Positions 28,699-39,755 are shown, numbered from the stretch's first letter. The stretch: 64,000 bases of DNA from Rahnella ecdela (GCF_019049625.1 NZ_JAFMOY010000115.1:1-64000), one strand, 5' to 3'. Program-made: numbers and translations. The notes: generated by a model not told the origin, from the sequence alone.

Positions 28699-28749
28699 AC
28701 CTTTTTAATGCTGCCATCCCGCCAAAACCGGTGGCAATCACCGGAAGGT
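28699..28749 (+). promoter_or_regulatory. RhaS operator of rhaBAD
   Basis: Half-sites ACCTTTTTAATGCTGCC (28699-28715) and GGCAATCACCGGAAGGT (28733-28749) are inverted and 17 bp apart. The right half differs from the rhaT right half at only two positions; the left half is weaker. TACACT (28769-28774) begins 20 bp past the operator edge, the same spacing as at rhaT. Confidence 0.72.
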
Positions 28750-28803
28750 GCCCCCGCAACGCCTCCCCTACACTGGCCGCATATTCAACAAGGAATGGCC
28801 GCT

Positions 28804-30288
28804 ATGAGAACTCACCATCTTGCCGCTATTGACCTCGGCGCTTCCAGCGGCCGGGTGATGCTGGCGACGTTTACCCGCCAGGACTCGCAACCGGAAGCGA
28901 CACTGACGCTGAAAGAAATCCACCGTTTTTCTAATAATCTGACCCGGATTGACGGTCATGACACCTGGGATCTGGATGCGCTGGAGCAGCACATTCTCGA
29001 AGGGCTGAACCGTCTTGATGCTTCCGGTATTCCGCTCGATGGTATCGGTATTGATACCTGGGGCGTGGATTACGTGCTGCTCGATGAAAAGGGTCAGCGG
29101 GTGGGTTTACCGGTGGCCTATCGCGACAACCGCACTGAAGGCGTGATGGCGCGGATGGAACAGGAGTTTGGTCGCGAGGATCTCTATCAGAAAACCGGCA
29201 TTCAGTTTATGCCATTTAATACGCTTTATCAGTTACGGGCGCTGAGTGAACAGCACCCGGAAATCGTCAGTCAGGCTGCACATCTGCTGATGATCCCGGA
29301 CTATTTCATGTATCGCCTGACCGGAAAACTGAACTGGGAATACACCAACGCCAGTACCACGCAAATGCTCAATATCACGACGGCGGACTGGGATGAGGAT
29401 CTGTTGAAACTGGCTGGCGTTCCCCGCCGCTGGCTGCAAAAGCCGACACAACCCGGCAATTCACCCGGATTGTGGCAAAGCCCGCGTGGTCGCAGCGTGC
29501 CTGTCTTCAGCGTCGCCACACATGACACCGCCAGCGCAGTTGTCGCTGCTCCGCTAACCGGCCCGAACAGCGCCTATCTCAGTTCCGGCACCTGGTCTTT
29601 AATGGGCATCGAAAGCCCGAAAGCCTTTAATCACGCACAAGCCTTACACGACAACATCACCAATGAAGGCGGCATCAACGGCAGCTATCGTGTCCTGCGA
29701 AATATCATGGGGATGTGGCTTTTCCAGCGAGTGTGCCGCGAGCTGAATATTCAGAACCTGCCGTCATTAATAACGCTGGCTAAAAATATTGAGCCATTTA
29801 CCTATCTGATTAACCCGAACGAAGACCGCTTTATCAATCCGGTTTCAATGGTGGATGCCATTCGTGAAGCCTGTCAGCAGGCTGGCGGGCCTGTGCCTGA
29901 ATCGGCCGCCGAACTGGCACGTTGCATTTTCGACAGTCTCGCGATGCTTTATCGCAAAATCGCCCTGCAACTGGCTGATTTACAAGGCACTCCACTGGAA
30001 GACATTCACATCGTCGGCGGCGGCAGCCAGAACCAGTTCCTGAACCAGCTTTGCGCAGATGTCTGCCAGGTCAACGTCAGCGCGGGTCCGGTTGAGGCCT
30101 CAACGCTCGGCAATATCGGTTGCCAGCTGATGGCGCTGAACGCCGTAAAAGATACCGCCGAATTCCGTCGCATCGTCGCCACGAACTTCGAGCAACGCCA
30201 TTACATTCCCCGTAACCACGAGGATTTCGCTATTCACTGGCGCCGTTTTCAGGCGCTATGTCACGCCAATGAGGAGCTCGCAGTATGA
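28804..30288 (+). CDS. rhaB: L-rhamnulokinase
   Basis: Phosphorylates L-rhamnulose at O-1. Starting at 28804 ([20 protein letters not shown]) gives 494 residues (489 in E. coli). The open frame extends far upstream through the control region, but that part has no homology. FGGY-kinase motifs: DLGASSGR (ATP phosphate loop), [34 protein letters not shown] and [15 protein letters not shown]. The stop overlaps the rhaA start by 4 bases. Confidence 0.96.
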   Translation: MRTHHLAAIDLGASSGRVMLATFTRQDSQPEATLTLKEIHRFSNNLTRIDGHDTWDLDALEQHILEGLNRLDASGIPLDGIGIDTWGVDYVLLDEKGQRVGLPVAYRDNRTEGVMARMEQEFGREDLYQKTGIQFMPFNTLYQLRALSEQHPEIVSQAAHLLMIPDYFMYRLTGKLNWEYTNASTTQMLNITTADWDEDLLKLAGVPRRWLQKPTQPGNSPGLWQSPRGRSVPVFSVATHDTASAVVAAPLTGPNSAYLSSGTWSLMGIESPKAFNHAQALHDNITNEGGINGSYRVLRNIMGMWLFQRVCRELNIQNLPSLITLAKNIEPFTYLINPNEDRFINPVSMVDAIREACQQAGGPVPESAAELARCIFDSLAMLYRKIALQLADLQGTPLEDIHIVGGGSQNQFLNQLCADVCQVNVSAGPVEASTLGNIGCQLMALNAVKDTAEFRRIVATNFEQRHYIPRNHEDFAIHWRRFQALCHANEELAV

Positions 30289-31541
30289 CTTCATCTATCG
30301 ACCACGCATGGACGCTTGCCAAAGAACGCTTTGCACAGCTGGGCATTGATGCCGAAGCCGCAATCAAACAACTCGATACCCTGCCTGTTTCCATTCATTG
30401 CTGGCAGGGGGATGACGTCGCGGGCTTTGAAAATCCGGAAGGCGGTCTGACCGGTGGTATTCAGGCAACCGGTAATTATCCCGGCAAAGCGCGAAACGCA
30501 CAGCAACTGCGTGCCGACCTGGAACTGGCCATTTCGATGATTCCGGGTCCTAACCGTCTGAACCTGCATGCTATTTATCTGGAATCCGATACACCGGTTC
30601 CGCGTAATGAAATCGAACCTAAGCATTTCACTGGCTGGGTCGACTGGGCGAAGAAAAACAAACTGGGACTGGATTTCAACCCTTCCTGCTTCTCACACCC
30701 GATGAGTGCCGACGGCTTTACTCTTTCCAGCGCTAATCCGGAAGTCCGTCAGTTCTGGATTGAACACTGTCAGGCCAGCCGCCGCGTCTCCGCCTCATTT
30801 GGTCGCGCACTGGGCACACCATCCGTCATGAACATCTGGGTGCCGGACGGCATGAAAGACATCACCGTCGATCGCCTGGCTCCGCGTGAACGCCTGATGA
30901 GTGCGCTGGATGAAGTGATTTCTGAGAAGTTTGACCTGAGCGAACACATTGACGCCGTCGAAAGCAAACTGTTCGGCATCGGCTCGGAAAGCTACACCGT
31001 CGGCTCCAACGAATTCTATCTGGGTTACGCCGCCAGCCGTGGCACCGCGCTGTGTCTGGATGCCGGCCACTTCCACCCGACTGAAGTCATTTCCGACAAA
31101 ATCTCTGCCGCCATGCTGTATGTGCCACGCCTGCTGCTGCACGTCAGCCGTCCGGTACGCTGGGACAGCGATCACGTAGTCCTTCTGGACGATGAAACGC
31201 AAGCCATCGCCAGCGAAATTGTCCGCCATAACCTCTTTGACCGCGTGCATATCGGGCTGGATTTCTTTGATGCCTCGATCAACCGCATCGCCGCGTGGGT
31301 GATCGGTACACGCAATATGAAAAAAGCCCTGCTTAAAGCCCTGCTGGAACCGACTGACTTGCTGAAAAAGCTGGAAGTCGAAGGTGATTACACCGCGCGT
31401 CTGGCACTGCTGGAAGAACAGAAATCCCTGCCGTGGCAGGCCGTGTGGGACATGTATTGCCAGCGCCACGACGTACCGGTCGGCGGCCAGTGGCTTGATA
31501 CCGTGCGCCATTACGAAACCAGCGTGCTGACCAAACGTTAA
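30285..31541 (+). CDS. rhaA: L-rhamnose isomerase
   Basis: Converts L-rhamnose to L-rhamnulose. The 418 residues are close to the 419 of E. coli. Metal-site regions seen: [37 protein letters not shown] and [10 protein letters not shown], all typical of RhaA. It overlaps rhaB by ATGA, indicating translational coupling, and is followed 52 bp later by rhaD. Gene order B-A-D is as in E. coli. Confidence 0.97.
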   Translation: MTSSIDHAWTLAKERFAQLGIDAEAAIKQLDTLPVSIHCWQGDDVAGFENPEGGLTGGIQATGNYPGKARNAQQLRADLELAISMIPGPNRLNLHAIYLESDTPVPRNEIEPKHFTGWVDWAKKNKLGLDFNPSCFSHPMSADGFTLSSANPEVRQFWIEHCQASRRVSASFGRALGTPSVMNIWVPDGMKDITVDRLAPRERLMSALDEVISEKFDLSEHIDAVESKLFGIGSESYTVGSNEFYLGYAASRGTALCLDAGHFHPTEVISDKISAAMLYVPRLLLHVSRPVRWDSDHVVLLDDETQAIASEIVRHNLFDRVHIGLDFFDASINRIAAWVIGTRNMKKALLKALLEPTDLLKKLEVEGDYTARLALLEEQKSLPWQAVWDMYCQRHDVPVGGQWLDTVRHYETSVLTKR

Positions 31542-31593
31542 TCAGCGCTAATCGCTACAGAATCACATTCTCAAAATTCGCAGGAAAGAAACG

Positions 31594-32418
31594 ATGAAAA
31601 CATTATTTAGTTCGTGGTTTGTGCAGGGCATGGTTAAAGCGACCACTGATATGTGGCTGAAAGGCTGGGATGAGCGCAACGGCGGCAACGTCAGTATGCG
31701 TCTGTTACCCGAAGACGTGGCGCCCTATAAAAATGATTTCTACGCCCAACCGCGTCAGGTCGAACTGACTCAGCACGCGCCGGATCTGGCCAACCAATAC
31801 TTCATCGTGACCGGTTCCGGTAAATTCTTCCGTAACGTGCAACTGGCACCGTCCGAAGCGCTGACCGTTATCCAGCTCGACGACAAAGGCGCCAGCTACA
31901 AAATTCTGTGGGGCCTGACCGCAGGCGGCCTTCCGACGTCAGAACTGGCATCGCATCTGCAATCACATGCCGTACGCAAACGCGTCACTCACGGTCAGGA
32001 TCGCGTGATCATGCATTGCCACGCCACTAATCTGATTGCGCTGACCTACGTGCTGGAACTCGATAGCGCCAAAATCACCCGCAAGCTATGGGAATGCAGC
32101 ACCGAGTGTTTGGTGGTCTTCCCTGACGGCGTGGGCATTGTGCCGTGGATGGTGCCGGGCACCGACGGCATCGGCGCCGCCACTTCCGATCAGATGCAGC
32201 ATCACAGCCTGGTGCTGTGGGCTTTCCACGGTATCTTCGGGTGCGGCCCGACGCTGGATGACGCCTTCGGCCTGATCGACACCGCAGAAAAATCGGCAGA
32301 GATCTTGGTCAAAGTCATTTCAATGGGTGGCATGAAACAAACCATCCAGACCGACGAACTGATTGCCCTCGGCAAACGTTTTGAAGTCACGCCTTTCGAG
32401 GCAGCACTGAAAGCCTGA
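31594..32418 (+). CDS. rhaD: Rhamnulose-1-phosphate aldolase
   Basis: A class II zinc aldolase that splits L-rhamnulose 1-phosphate into DHAP and L-lactaldehyde. 274 residues, E. coli size. Zinc ligands lie in [15 protein letters not shown] (two His) and in [20 protein letters not shown] (third His). The substrate-phosphate loop [11 protein letters not shown] and TGSGKFFRN are also present. Last of the rhaBAD set; GGAAAG ribosome site. Confidence 0.96.
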   Translation: MKTLFSSWFVQGMVKATTDMWLKGWDERNGGNVSMRLLPEDVAPYKNDFYAQPRQVELTQHAPDLANQYFIVTGSGKFFRNVQLAPSEALTVIQLDDKGASYKILWGLTAGGLPTSELASHLQSHAVRKRVTHGQDRVIMHCHATNLIALTYVLELDSAKITRKLWECSTECLVVFPDGVGIVPWMVPGTDGIGAATSDQMQHHSLVLWAFHGIFGCGPTLDDAFGLIDTAEKSAEILVKVISMGGMKQTIQTDELIALGKRFEVTPFEAALKA

Positions 32419-32455
32419 TACGCGACAACTGCTCCATAACATTAAAAACCTTGCA

Positions 32456-32478
32456 CCGGGAACAGGGACCGTTCCCGG
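32456..32478. repeat. Inverted repeat between rhaD and the lactaldehyde reductase gene
   Basis: CCGGGAAC (32456-32463) and GTTCCCGG (32471-32478) can form an 8-bp hairpin. No T-run follows, so mRNA stabilisation or processing is as likely as termination. Confidence 0.5.
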
Positions 32479-32552
32479 TAGCAGGGAGTGACGAAGATCA
32501 GGAGAAGCGCGATATAGTTATTTGATTTTATTAAATATAAGAGGGATTTTTT

Positions 32553-33701
32553 ATGAGCTTTATGTTGGCCTTACCTAAAATAAGCCTTCACGGCCAGGGC
32601 GCTATCGAAGATATGGTCGCGATGCTGGCAACCCATCAGCACGGCAAAGCACTTATCGTCACCGACGGTCGGTTAGTCGAACTTGGCCTGCTCGATGGAT
32701 TATTCTCGGCACTCAAACAAGCCGGATTACCCTACGCTCTTTACGGCGGTGTGGTGCCCAATCCAACCTCAGCCCATGTCGATGAAGGTTTTCGTCTGTA
32801 TCAGGAAAATCATTGCGATTACCTGATCGCTTTCGGTGGCGGCAGCCCGATTGATACCGCCAAAGGCATCAAAATTCTGACCGCCAATCCGGGACCCGCA
32901 ACGAAGTACTCCGGTGTCGGAAAAGTCACTAAGCCGGGCGTATTTCTGGTGGCGATCAACACCACCGCGGGTACCGCCGCTGAACTCACCAGCAATGCGG
33001 TGATCATCGACAGCCAGCGTCATGTGAAAGAAGTGATCATTGATGCCAATCTGATCCCGGATATTGCCGTCGACGATCCGACGATTATGCTGAAGATCCC
33101 GGCAGACATTACCGCTGCAACAGGCATGGATGCTCTGACGCACGCGATTGAAGCCTATGTTTCTGTCGGCGCGCATCCGCTGACTGATCCGACCGCGCTG
33201 GCCGCGATTTCCATGATCACTCAGTGGCTGCCAAAAGCGGTAGATCACGGTGATAATCTGGAAGCACGCGAGAAAATGGCACAGGGACAATATCTGGCAG
33301 GCATGGCGTTTAACAGCGCCGGTCTGGGACTGGTTCATGCACTGGCGCATCAGCCGGGTGCAACGCACAACCTGCCGCACGGCGTTTGTAATGCGATTCT
33401 GTTGCCGGTCGTCGAAGAGTTTAATCGTTCATCTGCTCCTCATCGTTTTGCCGATATCGCCCGCGCAATGGGCGTGCATACACAAAGCATCAGCGAAACG
33501 CAGGCCAGCATGGCAGCGATTGACGCTATCCGTAAATTATCCACACGCGTGGGGATCCCTTCGGGTTTCAAAGAATTGGGGATTAAAGAAGCCGATATTG
33601 AAGGCTGGCTGGATAAAGCACTGGCTGACCCGTGTGCGCCATGTAATCCGCGCACCGCAACGCGTGAAGAAGTGCGCGAGTTGTATCTGAAAGCGATGTA
33701 G
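32553..33701 (+). CDS. fucO: Lactaldehyde reductase (FucO-type iron alcohol dehydrogenase)
   Basis: A 382-residue group III, iron-dependent alcohol dehydrogenase. The NAD-binding GGGSPIDTAKGIKI (about 96-109) and iron ligands in GMDALTHAIEAY (Asp and His) and GLVHALAHQPGATHNLPHG (His residues) match FucO. Between rhaD and rhaM, its role is almost surely anaerobic reduction of L-lactaldehyde from rhamnose to 1,2-propanediol. E. coli has its fucO in the fucose operon instead. Ribosome site GAGGG. Confidence 0.9.
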   Translation: MSFMLALPKISLHGQGAIEDMVAMLATHQHGKALIVTDGRLVELGLLDGLFSALKQAGLPYALYGGVVPNPTSAHVDEGFRLYQENHCDYLIAFGGGSPIDTAKGIKILTANPGPATKYSGVGKVTKPGVFLVAINTTAGTAAELTSNAVIIDSQRHVKEVIIDANLIPDIAVDDPTIMLKIPADITAATGMDALTHAIEAYVSVGAHPLTDPTALAAISMITQWLPKAVDHGDNLEAREKMAQGQYLAGMAFNSAGLGLVHALAHQPGATHNLPHGVCNAILLPVVEEFNRSSAPHRFADIARAMGVHTQSISETQASMAAIDAIRKLSTRVGIPSGFKELGIKEADIEGWLDKALADPCAPCNPRTATREEVRELYLKAM

Positions 33702-33709
33702 TTTCTTTA

Positions 33710-33735
33710 CTCCCTCCCCTTCGCCGGGGAGGGAG
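33710..33735. repeat. Strong intercistronic hairpin between fucO and rhaM
   Basis: CTCCCTCCCC (33710-33719) and GGGGAGGGAG (33726-33735) form a perfect 10-bp GC-rich stem without a T-run. It probably protects upstream mRNA or sets relative expression of rhaM. Confidence 0.55.
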
Positions 33736-33758
33736 CAAACCCAACCTGGAGAGCAAAT

Positions 33759-34073
33759 ATGATCCGTAAATCCTTCGTTATGCAGGTTAATCCCGATGCG
33801 CACGCGGAATATCAGCGCCGCCATACTCCCATCTGGCCAGAACTGGAAGAAACCCTGAAAGCTCATGGTGCGCACCACTACAGCATTTTTCTGGATGAAA
33901 AACGTAATCTGCTGTTCGCATATGTGGAGATCGAATCGGAAGAAAGATGGAATGCGGTGGCAAAAACGGATATCTGCCAGCAATGGTGGAAACATATGGC
34001 AGACGTGATGCCTGCCAATGCCCATAACAGCCCGGTGAGCAGTGAACTTAAACCGGTCTTTTACCTCGATTAA
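33759..34073 (+). CDS. rhaM: L-rhamnose mutarotase
   Basis: A 104-residue protein that interconverts the alpha and beta anomers of L-rhamnose; 104 is also the E. coli length. The catalytic region with [20 protein letters not shown] and the C-terminal [14 protein letters not shown] are typical. It closes the rha cluster. The 3' end overlaps the convergent ygiQ gene by 26 bp (34048-34073). Confidence 0.95.
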   Translation: MIRKSFVMQVNPDAHAEYQRRHTPIWPELEETLKAHGAHHYSIFLDEKRNLLFAYVEIESEERWNAVAKTDICQQWWKHMADVMPANAHNSPVSSELKPVFYLD

Positions 34074-36240
34074 CCCGCTGCTGCCCGCCTTTTCCCTGCG
34101 CGGCAGGCTTTCCTTTTCCGGCAGACGGATTTTGCGCTTTTGACGCAGTAAAACGGGTGGTCGCCGGTTTGTCTTTCCCCGAACGCGACGGTGCAAACTT
34201 CGGATCAAAGCCGTCCGGCGGTACCAGACAATCAGGGCGGATCCCGATCAGACGACGCATCCCCATCGCAGTCAGCGCCTCGCGGATCACCGGCCAGTTC
34301 GCCGGATCATGATAGCGCAGCAGCGCTTTATGTAACCGGCGCTGACGATCCCCTTTCGGCACCACCACGTCTTCACTCTTGTAATCGACCTTGCTGAGCG
34401 GATTTTTACCGCTGTAATACATGGTGGTCGCACTGGCGAGCGGCGACGGATAGAAGTTCTGCACCTGATCCAGCCGGAAGCGATTTTTCTTCAGCCACAG
34501 CGCCAGATTGATCATATCTTCAGTGCGCGTTCCCGGATGCGCGGAGATGAAATACGGGATCAGATACTGCTCTTTTCCGGCCTGTTTGGAATAGCTGTCG
34601 AACAGTTCTTTGAACCGGTAATAACTGCCCATGCCCGGTTTCATCATTTTCGACAGCGGCCCCGTTTCGGTATGTTCCGGCGCGATCTTCAGATAACCGC
34701 CGACATGATGCTCGGCCAGCTCTTTGATATAACGCGGATCCTCAACCGCCAGATCATAACGCACGCCTGAAGCGATCAGGATTTTCTTGATGCCTTTCAG
34801 GCTGCGCGTACGGCGATAAAGATTGATCGTCGGCTCATGATTGGTGTCCATGTGCGTACAAATTTCCGGATACACGCAGGAAGCGCGACGGCAGCTTTGC
34901 TCCGCTTTTGGCGACTGACAGCGCAGCATATACATGTTGGCGGTCGGGCCACCGAGATCGGAAATCACACCGGTGAATCCCGGTACGCTGTCGCGGATCT
35001 CTTCGATTTCACGCACGATCGACTCTTCCGAACGGCTCTGAATGATCCGCCCTTCGTGCTCGGTGATCGAACAGAACGCACAACCGCCGTAACAGCCCCG
35101 CATGATATTGATCGAGAAACGGATCATGTCATACGCCGGAATAGTCGCTTTGCCGTAAGACGGATGCGGCACACGCTGGAACGGCAGGCCAAACACTTCG
35201 TCCATTTCTTCGGTAGAGAGCGGGATCGCTGGCGGATTGATCCACACATAGCGGTCACCGTGTTTTTGCATCAGCGCGCGGGCACAGCCAGGATTAGTTT
35301 CGTGATGAAGAATGCGTGAGGTATGGGCGTACAGCACTTTGTCGCCTTTCACTTTTTCAAATGATGGCAGCAGAACGTAGGTTTTCTCCCACGGTTTCGG
35401 CTTCGGCGCGCGCACCGTCACCGGCTGCGGAGCATCCTGCGCAGGCAATTCGCCTTCTGAACACGGCAAATCTTCGCCGTACGGATTCATGATCGGCTCA
35501 ATGCGACCGGGTTTATCCAGACGCGTGGAATCGACACCCGCCCAGCCGATCAGCGCGGTTTTGCGCATCACCGCCGTGTTACGCACGTCGTGAATATCCG
35601 TAATGGATTCGCCCGCCGCCAGACGGTGCGCCACTTCCACCAGCGGCCTTTCGCCGTTGCCGTAAATCAGCATGTCAGCTTTTGAATCCACCAGCACCGA
35701 ACGGCGCACGGTATCGGACCAGTAATCGTAATGCGCGATACGCCGCAAACTGGCTTCGATACCGCCAAGCAATACCGGCACATCGCTGTAAGCTTCTTTG
35801 CAGCGCTGCGTATACACCAGCGTCGCGCGATCCGGACGTTTGCCGCCGACATTGCCCGGCGTATAAGCATCGTCATGGCGCAGTTTACGGTCGGCGGTAT
35901 AACGGTTGATCATCGAATCCATATTCCCGGCTGTTACGCCATAGAACAGGTTCGGTTTGCCCAACCGCATGAAATCTTCTTTGTTGGTCCAGTCCGGCTG
36001 CGCGATGATCCCGACGCGAAACCCCTGCGCTTCCAGCATCCTGCCGATGATCGCCATCCCGAAACTCGGATGATCTACATACGCATCGCCGGTCACCACG
36101 ATCACATCACAGCTGTCCCAGCCCAGTTCATCCATTTCCGCCCGGCTCATCGGGAAAAACGGCGCGGTGCCGTAACATTCGGCCCAGTAGCGCGGGTAAG
36201 AAAACAGGGTACGATCGGGTTGGATCAGGCTGACTGGCAT
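34048..36240 (-). CDS. ygiQ: Radical SAM protein YgiQ
   Basis: I start at 36240 ([20 protein letters not shown]), giving 730 residues as expected for this UPF0313 family. The open frame to 36312 is not conserved. An N-terminal YgiQ domain with [11 protein letters not shown]-like sequence (here [11 protein letters not shown]) precedes the radical SAM core with the CxxxCxxC cluster motif GCYGGCAFC near residue 370. The basic C-terminal tail is low complexity. The reaction catalysed is unknown. Convergent with rhaM, with 26 bp of overlap. Confidence 0.9.
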   Translation of the reverse strand: MPVSLIQPDRTLFSYPRYWAECYGTAPFFPMSRAEMDELGWDSCDVIVVTGDAYVDHPSFGMAIIGRMLEAQGFRVGIIAQPDWTNKEDFMRLGKPNLFYGVTAGNMDSMINRYTADRKLRHDDAYTPGNVGGKRPDRATLVYTQRCKEAYSDVPVLLGGIEASLRRIAHYDYWSDTVRRSVLVDSKADMLIYGNGERPLVEVAHRLAAGESITDIHDVRNTAVMRKTALIGWAGVDSTRLDKPGRIEPIMNPYGEDLPCSEGELPAQDAPQPVTVRAPKPKPWEKTYVLLPSFEKVKGDKVLYAHTSRILHHETNPGCARALMQKHGDRYVWINPPAIPLSTEEMDEVFGLPFQRVPHPSYGKATIPAYDMIRFSINIMRGCYGGCAFCSITEHEGRIIQSRSEESIVREIEEIRDSVPGFTGVISDLGGPTANMYMLRCQSPKAEQSCRRASCVYPEICTHMDTNHEPTINLYRRTRSLKGIKKILIASGVRYDLAVEDPRYIKELAEHHVGGYLKIAPEHTETGPLSKMMKPGMGSYYRFKELFDSYSKQAGKEQYLIPYFISAHPGTRTEDMINLALWLKKNRFRLDQVQNFYPSPLASATTMYYSGKNPLSKVDYKSEDVVVPKGDRQRRLHKALLRYHDPANWPVIREALTAMGMRRLIGIRPDCLVPPDGFDPKFAPSRSGKDKPATTRFTASKAQNPSAGKGKPAAQGKGGQQRVNRGKRPV

Positions 36241-36351
36241 AAGAGGTTCTTCATCGGCAGCAAATAATTGGCCGCAAATTATACGGGCGGCGATCACACG
36301 GCGGGCGGACAAATGACCAAAACTTGTTTTAGATCAGTTTTTGAGAAAACA

Positions 36352-36382
36352 TAAAAAAGGCCTGCCGGTTTCCCGCAGGCCT
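36352..36382 (-). terminator. Terminator of the dihydroxyacetone kinase gene
   Basis: AGGCCTGC (36358-36365) and GCAGGCCT (36375-36382) form an 8-bp stem. On the minus strand it is followed by six T residues, 24 bp past the stop. Confidence 0.85.
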
Positions 36383-36405
36383 CTCCCCTTTTACTGACGT
36401 AAAGC

Positions 36406-38058
36406 TTATTTCTTCGCCAGCGCTTCAAACACTTTTTCGACGGCGACAGCACCCGGATCTTTGACCCCTTTCAGGCTGTCGCTGCTCAGATAGGATGAGC
36501 GCCCGGCATTGGCTTTCTTCATGCTGGCCGTTTCTTTAGCACCTTTGGTGGCGGCTTTCGCTGCCCCTCTCAGCGCATCTTTCTTACCTAAGGCTTCCAG
36601 CGCGGGCTGAAGCGCGTCGATCATCGTGCGATCGCCGAGATCGGCCCCGCCGTAATGCTTCATGCGTTCCAGACCAAACAGCAGTGCTTTCGGTAATTTC
36701 TCGCCTTCAGCAACTTTTTTACCGGCGGCGGTAAAGAAGATCGACATCAGCACACCGCTCGAGCCGCCCATCACAGTTGCCAGACGATCGCCGACGACGC
36801 CAAGCAGATCGGCCACATTATTCAGCGGCAGTTTTTTGCCTTTGTTCTGCTTCTGGATGTCGCGCGCACCGGTCGCAAATGTCGAACCGGTATCGCCGTC
36901 ACCCACTTTGGCATCAAGTTTGTTCAGCTCATCTTCCAGACCGGAAAGTGTCTGCGTGATAGTTTCGACGATCTTGCCGACTTCGGCATTCGACGATGCT
37001 TTCACGGATTTTTTATCGCTGATGTCTTTCCCTTTTTTGGTCGCCAGTTTTTCCAGTTTAACCAGCGGATGCCAACCGGAGGCTTCCACTTCAGCCAGCA
37101 ATGCTTCTTCAATTCCGCCCTTCAGCGCGATCACCGAAAGCGAAAAGCCTTTCATATCCAGCGCACTGACCAGAGAAGCAGGCCCGATGAGGTACCGCAC
37201 CGAACTGCCCAGCGCAGAATGCACAACTTCTTTGGTTATCTGATTCATCTCAAGCGGTGAAACGCCGCCCAGGTTATTGATCAGCACCGCCAGCTTGTCG
37301 CTTTTTTTCACATGCTGCTGGAGCTTTTCAACCAGCGTATCCACCACTTTTTTACTGTTCTGGGTTTTCATCCTTGAGACGCCCGGCTCGCCGTGGATCC
37401 CTAAGCCCAGCTCAACGTGGCCTGATTCGATACGCTGTTCTTCTTCATCTTCGCCGCCGCCCGGCAGACTGCAACCCGCGGCCGCCACACCAATACTGGC
37501 GGTGGCATCAATGGCCTGCTGCGCAATTTTGGTGACGTCTTTGAGAGATTTCCCCTGCTCTGCGGCGTAACCGGCAATTTTATGCACCAGCACTGTCCCC
37601 GCGATACCGCGCGGCTGCTTATTATCCGGCAGAGAAATGTCGTCTGATACCATCACCAGTTCAACGTCATAGCCCATGCCTTTGGCTTTCTCGGCAGCCA
37701 GGCCAAAATTCAGACGGTCGCCGGTGTAGTTTTTTACGATCAGCAGACAACCCGCTTTACCAGTGACCGCCACAATTGCATTCAGCACTGCATCCACGCT
37801 CGGTGAGGCAAATACTTCGCCGCACACCGCCGCAGTGAGCATTCCTTTACCGACAAAACCGACGTGAGCCGGTTCGTGACCGGAGCCACCGCCGGAAATC
37901 AGAGCAACTTTTTTCTTATCCCAGTCACGGCGAACCACCACGCGGATGGCCGGATCGATGTCCAGTTTTGCCAGATTTTTGTAGGGAGAGGTCAGGATCA
38001 CCCCTTCGATAACATCGTTAATCAGAGACTTACGGTCATTCATAAAGAATTTAGACAT
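36406..38058 (-). CDS. ATP-dependent dihydroxyacetone kinase (fused DhaK-DhaL)
   Basis: A 550-residue single-chain kinase that makes DHAP from dihydroxyacetone. The DAK1 part (about 1-330) has the substrate loop GGGSGHEPAHVGFVG and the His that binds the substrate covalently in LGIHGEPGV. The DAK2 part (about 365-550) has the Asp-rich magnesium-ATP site DAKVGDGDTGSTF and GGSSGVLMS. The fused form is the ATP-using type, unlike the PTS-linked DhaKLM of E. coli. Single gene with its own terminator. Confidence 0.92.
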   Translation of the reverse strand: MSKFFMNDRKSLINDVIEGVILTSPYKNLAKLDIDPAIRVVVRRDWDKKKVALISGGGSGHEPAHVGFVGKGMLTAAVCGEVFASPSVDAVLNAIVAVTGKAGCLLIVKNYTGDRLNFGLAAEKAKGMGYDVELVMVSDDISLPDNKQPRGIAGTVLVHKIAGYAAEQGKSLKDVTKIAQQAIDATASIGVAAAGCSLPGGGEDEEEQRIESGHVELGLGIHGEPGVSRMKTQNSKKVVDTLVEKLQQHVKKSDKLAVLINNLGGVSPLEMNQITKEVVHSALGSSVRYLIGPASLVSALDMKGFSLSVIALKGGIEEALLAEVEASGWHPLVKLEKLATKKGKDISDKKSVKASSNAEVGKIVETITQTLSGLEDELNKLDAKVGDGDTGSTFATGARDIQKQNKGKKLPLNNVADLLGVVGDRLATVMGGSSGVLMSIFFTAAGKKVAEGEKLPKALLFGLERMKHYGGADLGDRTMIDALQPALEALGKKDALRGAAKAATKGAKETASMKKANAGRSSYLSSDSLKGVKDPGAVAVEKVFEALAKK

Positions 38059-38173
38059 GCCGGATCTTTCCTTTTAACTGTTTTCCAGGTGTTGTGAGGC
38101 AGCAAAAACATACCTCTGCGTAATGCAGGTACCTGAAAACATAGCACAGGACAAAAATCAGGAAGGAGACGAG

Positions 38174-38193
38174 AAAGGCGATTTCCCGCCTTT
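38174..38193 (+). terminator. Hairpin upstream of the dihydroxyacetone kinase gene
   Basis: AAAGGCG (38174-38180) and CGCCTTT (38187-38193), followed by TTTTT when counted with the last stem bases, looks like a plus-strand terminator. No plus-strand gene precedes it within 4 kb, so it may serve the minus-strand sdaA transcript or mark an unrecognised short transcript. Confidence 0.4.
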
Positions 38194-38244
38194 TTAGTCA
38201 TATAAGGTATCGCTGGAATACCCTAAACCATTTGGGGTAAATGA

Positions 38245-38268
38245 AGGCTGCCAATGCAGAGGCAGCCT
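38245..38268 (-). terminator. Hairpin downstream of sdaA
   Basis: AGGCTGCC (38245-38252) and GGCAGCCT (38261-38268) form an 8-bp stem 16 bp past the sdaA stop. The T content after it on the minus strand is modest. Confidence 0.6.
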
Positions 38269-38283
38269 GAAAGGAGACGGATA

Positions 38284-39651
38284 TTAGTTACACGCTAACA
38301 CTTTAATCGCGAGGCCACCGGTTGAAGTTTCACGGTATTTCGAGTTCATGTCTTTACCGGTTTCGTACATGGTTTCGATAACTTTATCGAGACACACGCG
38401 CGGCTCGCTGGTACGGCGCAGCGCCATACGTGAAGCATTCACCGCTTTCACCGCTGAAATAGCATTTCGCTCGATGCACGGCACCTGAACCTGTCCCGCA
38501 AGCGGGTCACAGGTCAGCCCAAGGTGATGTTCCATCGCAATTTCCGCGGCCATAAACACCTGCGCGGTGCTGCCGCCCAACAGTTCAGTCAGACCGGCTG
38601 CCGCCATAGAACACGCCACGCCGACTTCACCCTGACAACCGACTTCTGCACCGGAAATCGAGGCGTTCATTTTGAACAAAATGCCGACCGCACCGGACGC
38701 CAGGAAGAAACGGCTGTAAGAATCCGGGCTGATCGGACGGATAAACTGATCGTAATACGTCAGTACCGCCGGAATGATGCCGCATGCGCCGTTGGTCGGT
38801 GCCGTCACCACACGTCCCCCGGCGGCGTTTTCTTCATTTACCGCCATCGCGTACATATTGATCCAGTCCACAACGCCCATCGGATCGACATTATTTTTAT
38901 CCTGTGTGACCAGAATACGGCGCAGCGCTGCGGCACGACGGTTGATTTTCATCGGCCCCGGCAACAGACCTTCGGTATGGATACCGCGCGTAATGCCTTC
39001 GCTCATCACGTTCCAGATGGCCGCAAAGTGACCGCTGATCTCGTTACGGGTATGGTCCGCCAGCTCGTTTTGCAGCATGAGAGCCGACAAAGAAAGGCCG
39101 GTGTCGGTACAGTGTTTTTGCAAATCACTGGCTGAACGGAACGGATACGGACGCACCACCGGATTTTCGTCCTGCATACCGAATTTGCTGGCTTCGACAA
39201 TAAAGCCGCCACCAATGGAATAGTAGGTTTGCGTGTACAGCAGCTCATCGCCGTTGAACGCGCTGATGGTCATGCCGTTTTCGTGCAATGGCAGATTATT
39301 AAAATGGAAATTCATGCCGGAACCGGCCGGGAAATCCACTTCTTTCGCGCCTTTGCCCAACATCAGCCGCCCTGTCGTTTCCACCTGGCGGATAAACACC
39401 GGGATCGCATCAATATCCACATCATCCGGCATATTGCCAGCCAGCCCCATGATGATCGCCAGATCGGTATGGTGGCCTTTACCCGTTAACGATAAAGATC
39501 CGTAGACATCGACAACTACGCGGGTGGTAGCAGTAATATGGCCAGAAGAGATAAGTTCATCAGTGAATATTTTCCCGGCTTTCATCGGGCCAACAGTATG
39601 CGAACTGGAAGGACCAATACCAATTTTGAAAATATCGAAGACGCTGATCAC
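38284..39651 (-). CDS. sdaA: L-serine dehydratase (iron-sulfur)
   Basis: Deaminates L-serine to pyruvate and ammonia with a [4Fe-4S] cluster. I choose the GTG start at 39651 (product begins M/VISVFDIFKIGIGPSSSHTV), with GGAG eight bases upstream, giving 455 residues (454 in E. coli). Cluster cysteines lie in SGAEVGCQGEVGVACSMAAA and LTCDPLAGQVQVPC. The longer ATG-started frame (39720) has a non-conserved leader. sdaC lies 104 bp upstream on the same strand, so uptake and breakdown are linked. Confidence 0.94.
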   Translation of the reverse strand: MISVFDIFKIGIGPSSSHTVGPMKAGKIFTDELISSGHITATTRVVVDVYGSLSLTGKGHHTDLAIIMGLAGNMPDDVDIDAIPVFIRQVETTGRLMLGKGAKEVDFPAGSGMNFHFNNLPLHENGMTISAFNGDELLYTQTYYSIGGGFIVEASKFGMQDENPVVRPYPFRSASDLQKHCTDTGLSLSALMLQNELADHTRNEISGHFAAIWNVMSEGITRGIHTEGLLPGPMKINRRAAALRRILVTQDKNNVDPMGVVDWINMYAMAVNEENAAGGRVVTAPTNGACGIIPAVLTYYDQFIRPISPDSYSRFFLASGAVGILFKMNASISGAEVGCQGEVGVACSMAAAGLTELLGGSTAQVFMAAEIAMEHHLGLTCDPLAGQVQVPCIERNAISAVKAVNASRMALRRTSEPRVCLDKVIETMYETGKDMNSKYRETSTGGLAIKVLACN

Positions 39652-39755
39652 GGTGGACACTCCATGTGAATAAGATGACGGGCAAAAACACGGGATAAAA
39701 GTGAGCAGGAATATCCCCACTCACTTTATTACACTTTATTTTAATGCGTTAATAA

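Larger units (their letters stand above)
28463..28803. other. rhaS-rhaB divergent control region
   Basis: 341 bp without a gene of its own. The rhaB-proximal part carries the CRP site, RhaS operator and -10 box listed separately. The rhaS-proximal part should hold the RhaR operator; an inverted TGAAAAA/TTTTTCA pair near 28550-28580 is visible, but I cannot assign it with confidence. Confidence 0.5.

Noticed and set aside
28426-28803. N-terminal extension of rhaB to 28426
   Set aside because: It runs through the divergent control region and has no homology; the ATG at 28804 with an AAGGA site gives the family length.
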